Shown in pieces: positions 61,349 to 64,000 of a DNA stretch of 64,000 nucleotides. The DNA comes from Glutamicibacter ardleyensis (GTDB lineage: Bacteria > Actinomycetota > Actinomycetes > Actinomycetales > Micrococcaceae): contig NZ_BMKX01000004.1 in NCBI RefSeq assembly GCF_014644555.1, positions 124,001 through 188,000 of the forward strand, written 5' to 3'. Positions within the stretch are counted from its first letter, which is position 1. Each line of letters starts with the position of its first letter. The position numbers and the translations under genes are program-made. The notes under the pieces were generated by a model, which saw nothing but the letters and a program-made list of their open reading frames with translations, did not search any database and was not told the origin of the DNA.

Positions 61349-62629
61349 CTACACCGTTTCAAAAAGTTGCTGGCCCAGATACTGGCCGGCTTGGATTCCC
61401 GGTGGAACTGCGTAGAGGCCCGAGCTGGTGTGACGCAAATACTCATTCATCGCGTCATTGGCGCTCATGGCACGCTGAATCGGCACAAAGTGGGTGCGAG
61501 CATCGTTCACAAAGGCGATAAAAAACAATCCAGCGTCTAACCGGCCGAGGCCATCTGAACCGTCGGTGTAATTAAATCCACGGCGCAGCATCCGTGCTCC
61601 ACCGTGCGCGCTGGGGTGAACCACCGCTACGTGAGAGTCCTTCGGGATGATCGGTCCACCACGTCCTGGCATGGCAAAGTCTGGCGGTGTAAATTCGTCC
61701 CCGCCAGACAGTGGAGCGCCGCTGCTTTTGAGCCTGCCCACCACATTTTCCTGCTCGCCTAGGGTGGAACGGTCCCAGGTTTCAATATGCATTCGAATCC
61801 GCCGTGCTACCAGGTAGCTGCCACCTACCATCCACGCTTGGTCGGTGCCCTCCTTGGTGACCCACACATTTTCTTCCAGTGCTTGGGAATCTTCGGCGAC
61901 GATATTTTCGGTGCCATCTTTAAAGCCAAACAAGTTGCGCGGGGTGCTCTGCTGCGCGGTGGTCTTTGAGGTTCGCCCAAAACCAATTTGGGACCACCGC
62001 ACATTTGCTTTGCCAAAGGCCAGGCGGGCCAGATTACGGATCACATGCACCGCCACCTGCGGGTCATCGGCGCAGGCCTGAACGATGATGTCGCCATAAC
62101 TGCGCTGCGCCTCGATCATGTCGCCACGAAAATGCGGGAGTTCGATCAGCGCTTCGGGTAATTTACCGGCTAGTCCAAAGCGCGGTGTCTCGCCGTCCAA
62201 GAACAGCGAGCGGCCAAAGCCTATAGTCACGGTGAGCCGGGAGGCCGGAAGCCCCAGCGCTTCACCGGTATCCGTGGGCGGGGCATTATAGGAACCGGCG
62301 AGCGCACCGCCTTCACCAATTTCCTGTCCTTGGGTCATCGCCAAAATTGCTTGGGTCCACGCTTGGAGCAGCTCGATCAGTTCTTGGCGGTCCTCGGTTT
62401 GCACGTCAAAGGCGGCGATGTGCATGCGGTCCTGGGACTCGGTAACGATCCCCGCCTGATGCTCCCCATAAAAGGGTATCTGATCACTTGGTGCCGGTTC
62501 GCTGACCTGTCCGGCATAGGCTAAGTGGCCCAGCGCCCCCAAAGCTAGCCCCGCGCCGCCGGCCCCGGCCGCGGTGAGCAGTAACCGGCGGCTGAGGTTC
62601 ACGCTGGTTTCTTCCTTGTCCTGGCGCAT
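61349..62629 (-). CDS. efeB: Deferrochelatase/DyP-type peroxidase EfeB
   Basis: A 426-residue haem peroxidase of the EfeB group. The N-terminus has a Tat signal (NLSRRLLLTAAGAGGAGL, twin arginine at 14-15) for folded export. The DyP signature is GFKDGTEN, and the proximal haem histidine lies in HPSAHGGARMLRRGFNY. EfeB is proposed to oxidise ferrous to ferric iron, or release iron from haem, for uptake by EfeU. Starts three bases from the end of efeO in the EfeUOB operon. Confidence 0.95.
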   Translation of the reverse strand: MRQDKEETSVNLSRRLLLTAAGAGGAGLALGALGHLAYAGQVSEPAPSDQIPFYGEHQAGIVTESQDRMHIAAFDVQTEDRQELIELLQAWTQAILAMTQGQEIGEGGALAGSYNAPPTDTGEALGLPASRLTVTIGFGRSLFLDGETPRFGLAGKLPEALIELPHFRGDMIEAQRSYGDIIVQACADDPQVAVHVIRNLARLAFGKANVRWSQIGFGRTSKTTAQQSTPRNLFGFKDGTENIVAEDSQALEENVWVTKEGTDQAWMVGGSYLVARRIRMHIETWDRSTLGEQENVVGRLKSSGAPLSGGDEFTPPDFAMPGRGGPIIPKDSHVAVVHPSAHGGARMLRRGFNYTDGSDGLGRLDAGLFFIAFVNDARTHFVPIQRAMSANDAMNEYLRHTSSGLYAVPPGIQAGQYLGQQLFETV

Positions 62630-62631
62630 TT

Positions 62632-63786
62632 TTACTTCACCGCGGCGGCGGTCAACTGGGACAGTGGTTCGGACAAGGCATCCACCCCGGCGGCCAGGTC
62701 TTTGATCTGCGTGGCGGTCAGCTGGTTGTAGTACTTAAACCCGTCGCCCACCCGGTGCTCATCAAGTTGTTCCTGCAGCGCGGCGAAGTTCTTCTTCAGC
62801 TGTGCATCTAACTGATCATCGGTGCCCACCAATAAGGGCTGCAGATCCTCATAGGCAATCTTCGCTCCTTCCAGGTTCGCTTGGAAGTCCCACAGGTCGG
62901 TGTGGGAGAACAGTTCCTCTTCGCCGGTCACCTTGCCGGTGGCCACCTCGTCGAGTAGTTCCTTCGCACCATTGGACAGCTTGTCGGGGGTGAAGGTCAG
63001 CTCGGTGGTCCGCCATTGCAGTTCCTTGGTATCTTTGACCATCTGCTGCGCTAGTGTGGTGCGCTCGTCCTTGGACAGTTTGGTGTATCCGGTGGGGGAC
63101 CAGAGGTCTTTTTCTGCCCGGTGCCAGCCGGTAAATGCCTCACCTTTTTCGAGGTCTGCTTCGCGGGCATCAAGGATCGGGTCAAGGTCCCCAAAGGATT
63201 CGGCCACCGGTTCGATCCGCTCCCAGTGCATCCGGGTCGGGGCGTAGAGCTTCTTGGCAAGCTGCTCATCGCCGGCGGCAAAGGCGGTGGCAAAGTTTTG
63301 GGTGCCGCGCACCAACTGTTCGGACTGATCCTTCACATATGCGCTATAAAGCTCGGTCGCGTTCTTTTGCAATGAGGCCCGATCCGCCGAGACGCTGGGG
63401 CCCTCGGCGGATTCGGTGACGCTAAACGGCGCACGAATCCCCTCGCCGACCATTCCCGGCTTACAGGCGGTGTAGTAAGAGCCGGCCGGTGCGATCACTA
63501 CCAGGTCTCTAGAGACCCCGGGGCCGATGTTTTCTACCTCACCGGCGATGCGCAGCCCGTCTTCGGCCAGCAGGTAAAACTCGGTGACCGCGCTACCCTC
63601 ATTTTTGACATTAAACTTCAGCGTGCCGCCGGGGACCTGGTTACTTGACACGGTGCAGGCCTCGGCGGTGGACACCACGTTGATGGTGCCGTCGCCGGCC
63701 GTCGTGCCGGTGGTGTTATCGGTGCAGCCGGTCAGGGTCAGTGCTGCCAGGGAAATCAGGGCTGCCGGGGCGAGGAATTTATTCAT
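62632..63786 (-). CDS. efeO: Iron uptake lipoprotein EfeO
   Basis: A 384-residue lipoprotein (lipobox LTGC, C21). Residues 30-125 form a cupredoxin-like domain, and residues 140-375 the M75 peptidase-like helical domain with the conserved HxxE of TRMHWERIEP, proposed to bind metal. It captures iron outside the membrane for EfeU. Lies 35 bases after efeU and three before efeB, in the usual EfeUOB order. Confidence 0.94.
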   Translation of the reverse strand: MNKFLAPAALISLAALTLTGCTDNTTGTTAGDGTINVVSTAEACTVSSNQVPGGTLKFNVKNEGSAVTEFYLLAEDGLRIAGEVENIGPGVSRDLVVIAPAGSYYTACKPGMVGEGIRAPFSVTESAEGPSVSADRASLQKNATELYSAYVKDQSEQLVRGTQNFATAFAAGDEQLAKKLYAPTRMHWERIEPVAESFGDLDPILDAREADLEKGEAFTGWHRAEKDLWSPTGYTKLSKDERTTLAQQMVKDTKELQWRTTELTFTPDKLSNGAKELLDEVATGKVTGEEELFSHTDLWDFQANLEGAKIAYEDLQPLLVGTDDQLDAQLKKNFAALQEQLDEHRVGDGFKYYNQLTATQIKDLAAGVDALSEPLSQLTAAAVK

Positions 63787-63821
63787 CGTTATGCCTTCGT
63801 TGTCAGAAAAAAGAGTGAGAA

Positions 63822-64000
63822 TTATCCGCGCACTGCGGTTTTCGGGGCGAACACGGTGCGCAGGTAAAGGAACATCACCGGCACCACGTACAGCACCCAG
63901 ACGGTAGCTTCGAGCCAGGTGGTGGCGGGGGAGAAGTTAAAAACACCCTTGAGCAGCGTGCCGAGCACCCCGCCCGGGGCGATCACACCGGAGACATCAA
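63822..64000 (-). CDS. efeU: Iron permease EfeU, C-terminal end (rest outside window)
   Basis: The last 59 codons of an FTR1-family permease: GGVLGTLLKGVFNFSPATT and the final membrane segment WVLYVVPVMFLYLRTV are typical of EfeU C-termini. The gene is cut by the right window edge. EfeU carries iron through the cytoplasmic membrane after oxidation by EfeB. It is the first gene of the operon, so the operon promoter is outside the window. Confidence 0.9.
   Translation of the reverse strand, partial: DVSGVIAPGGVLGTLLKGVFNFSPATTWLEATVWVLYVVPVMFLYLRTVFAPKTAVRG

Noticed and set aside
1-64000. Insertion sequences, integrases, CRISPR arrays, tRNA and rRNA genes
   Set aside because: No transposase or integrase motifs, regular short repeats, cloverleaf or rRNA-like sequence was seen by eye; weak or partial cases could be missed without a search.

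Overview
The window comes from a high-GC Gram-positive actinobacterium, most likely a member of the Micrococcaceae close to Arthrobacter or Glutamicibacter. This is inferred from gene content and not from a marker-gene search. Supporting signs are a Ku protein with a lysine-rich tail, LigD in polymerase-phosphoesterase-ligase order, many stress families typical of soil actinobacteria, and the bracketing genes amt and ffh, which in actinobacteria normally sit close together with glnB and glnD between them.

Region 1 (1-863) is the 3' end of amt. Region 2 (about 0.9-43.1 kb) is a large accessory block rich in general-stress and DNA-protection genes: a large-subunit catalase, Dps, Ku and LigD, CsbD, a PRC-barrel/DUF2382 protein, a PNPOx-type stress protein, DUF4383, DUF2188, DUF4235 and DUF7218/Rho_N proteins, an SDR of the GSP39 type, a cysteine-rich metal-binding protein and several very small acidic proteins. 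Embedded in it are five glycosyltransferases, an acyl-CoA dehydrogenase / PIG-L-methyltransferase fusion / GT2 operon (22.1-25.3 kb), two carboxylate-amine (GCS2-type) ligases, and a tightly spaced run encoding an unknown protein, an FAD oxidoreductase, a haem-oxygenase-like iron oxidase, a CDGSH protein and a GCS2 ligase (33.2-37.6 kb). An unrecognised protein family is present three times (13.1, 21.4 and 32.5 kb), and two of the copies face a copy of a second, 70-residue family. The block ends with a helix-turn-helix / nucleotidyltransferase pair lying between a decayed and an intact copy of the same lipase-like gene.

Region 3 (43.4-45.1 kb) is ffh, with the codon use of a highly expressed core gene and a strong terminator. 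Region 4 (45.3-49.9 kb) is a catabolic unit: an IclR regulator convergent with an operon for an HMG-CoA-lyase-like enzyme, a class III CoA-transferase and a GntP permease, which has a palindrome in its promoter region. Region 5 (50.2-59.6 kb) is mixed: a phzF pseudogene with three in-frame stops, a 42-residue basic protein, an acyl-CoA synthetase, a secreted SNase-type nuclease, a VOC protein, a hexapeptide acyltransferase and several unknown proteins. Region 6 (59.6-61.3 kb) is gene-poor, more AT-rich and seems to hold only relics. Region 7 (61.3-64.0 kb) is the EfeUOB ferrous-iron uptake operon, with efeU cut by the window end.

No rRNA, tRNA, CRISPR array or intact insertion sequence was seen. 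Intrinsic terminators are unusually clear and mark most transcription unit ends. The accessory block reads as a survival programme (oxidative stress, desiccation, DNA breaks) combined with envelope or metabolite modification.
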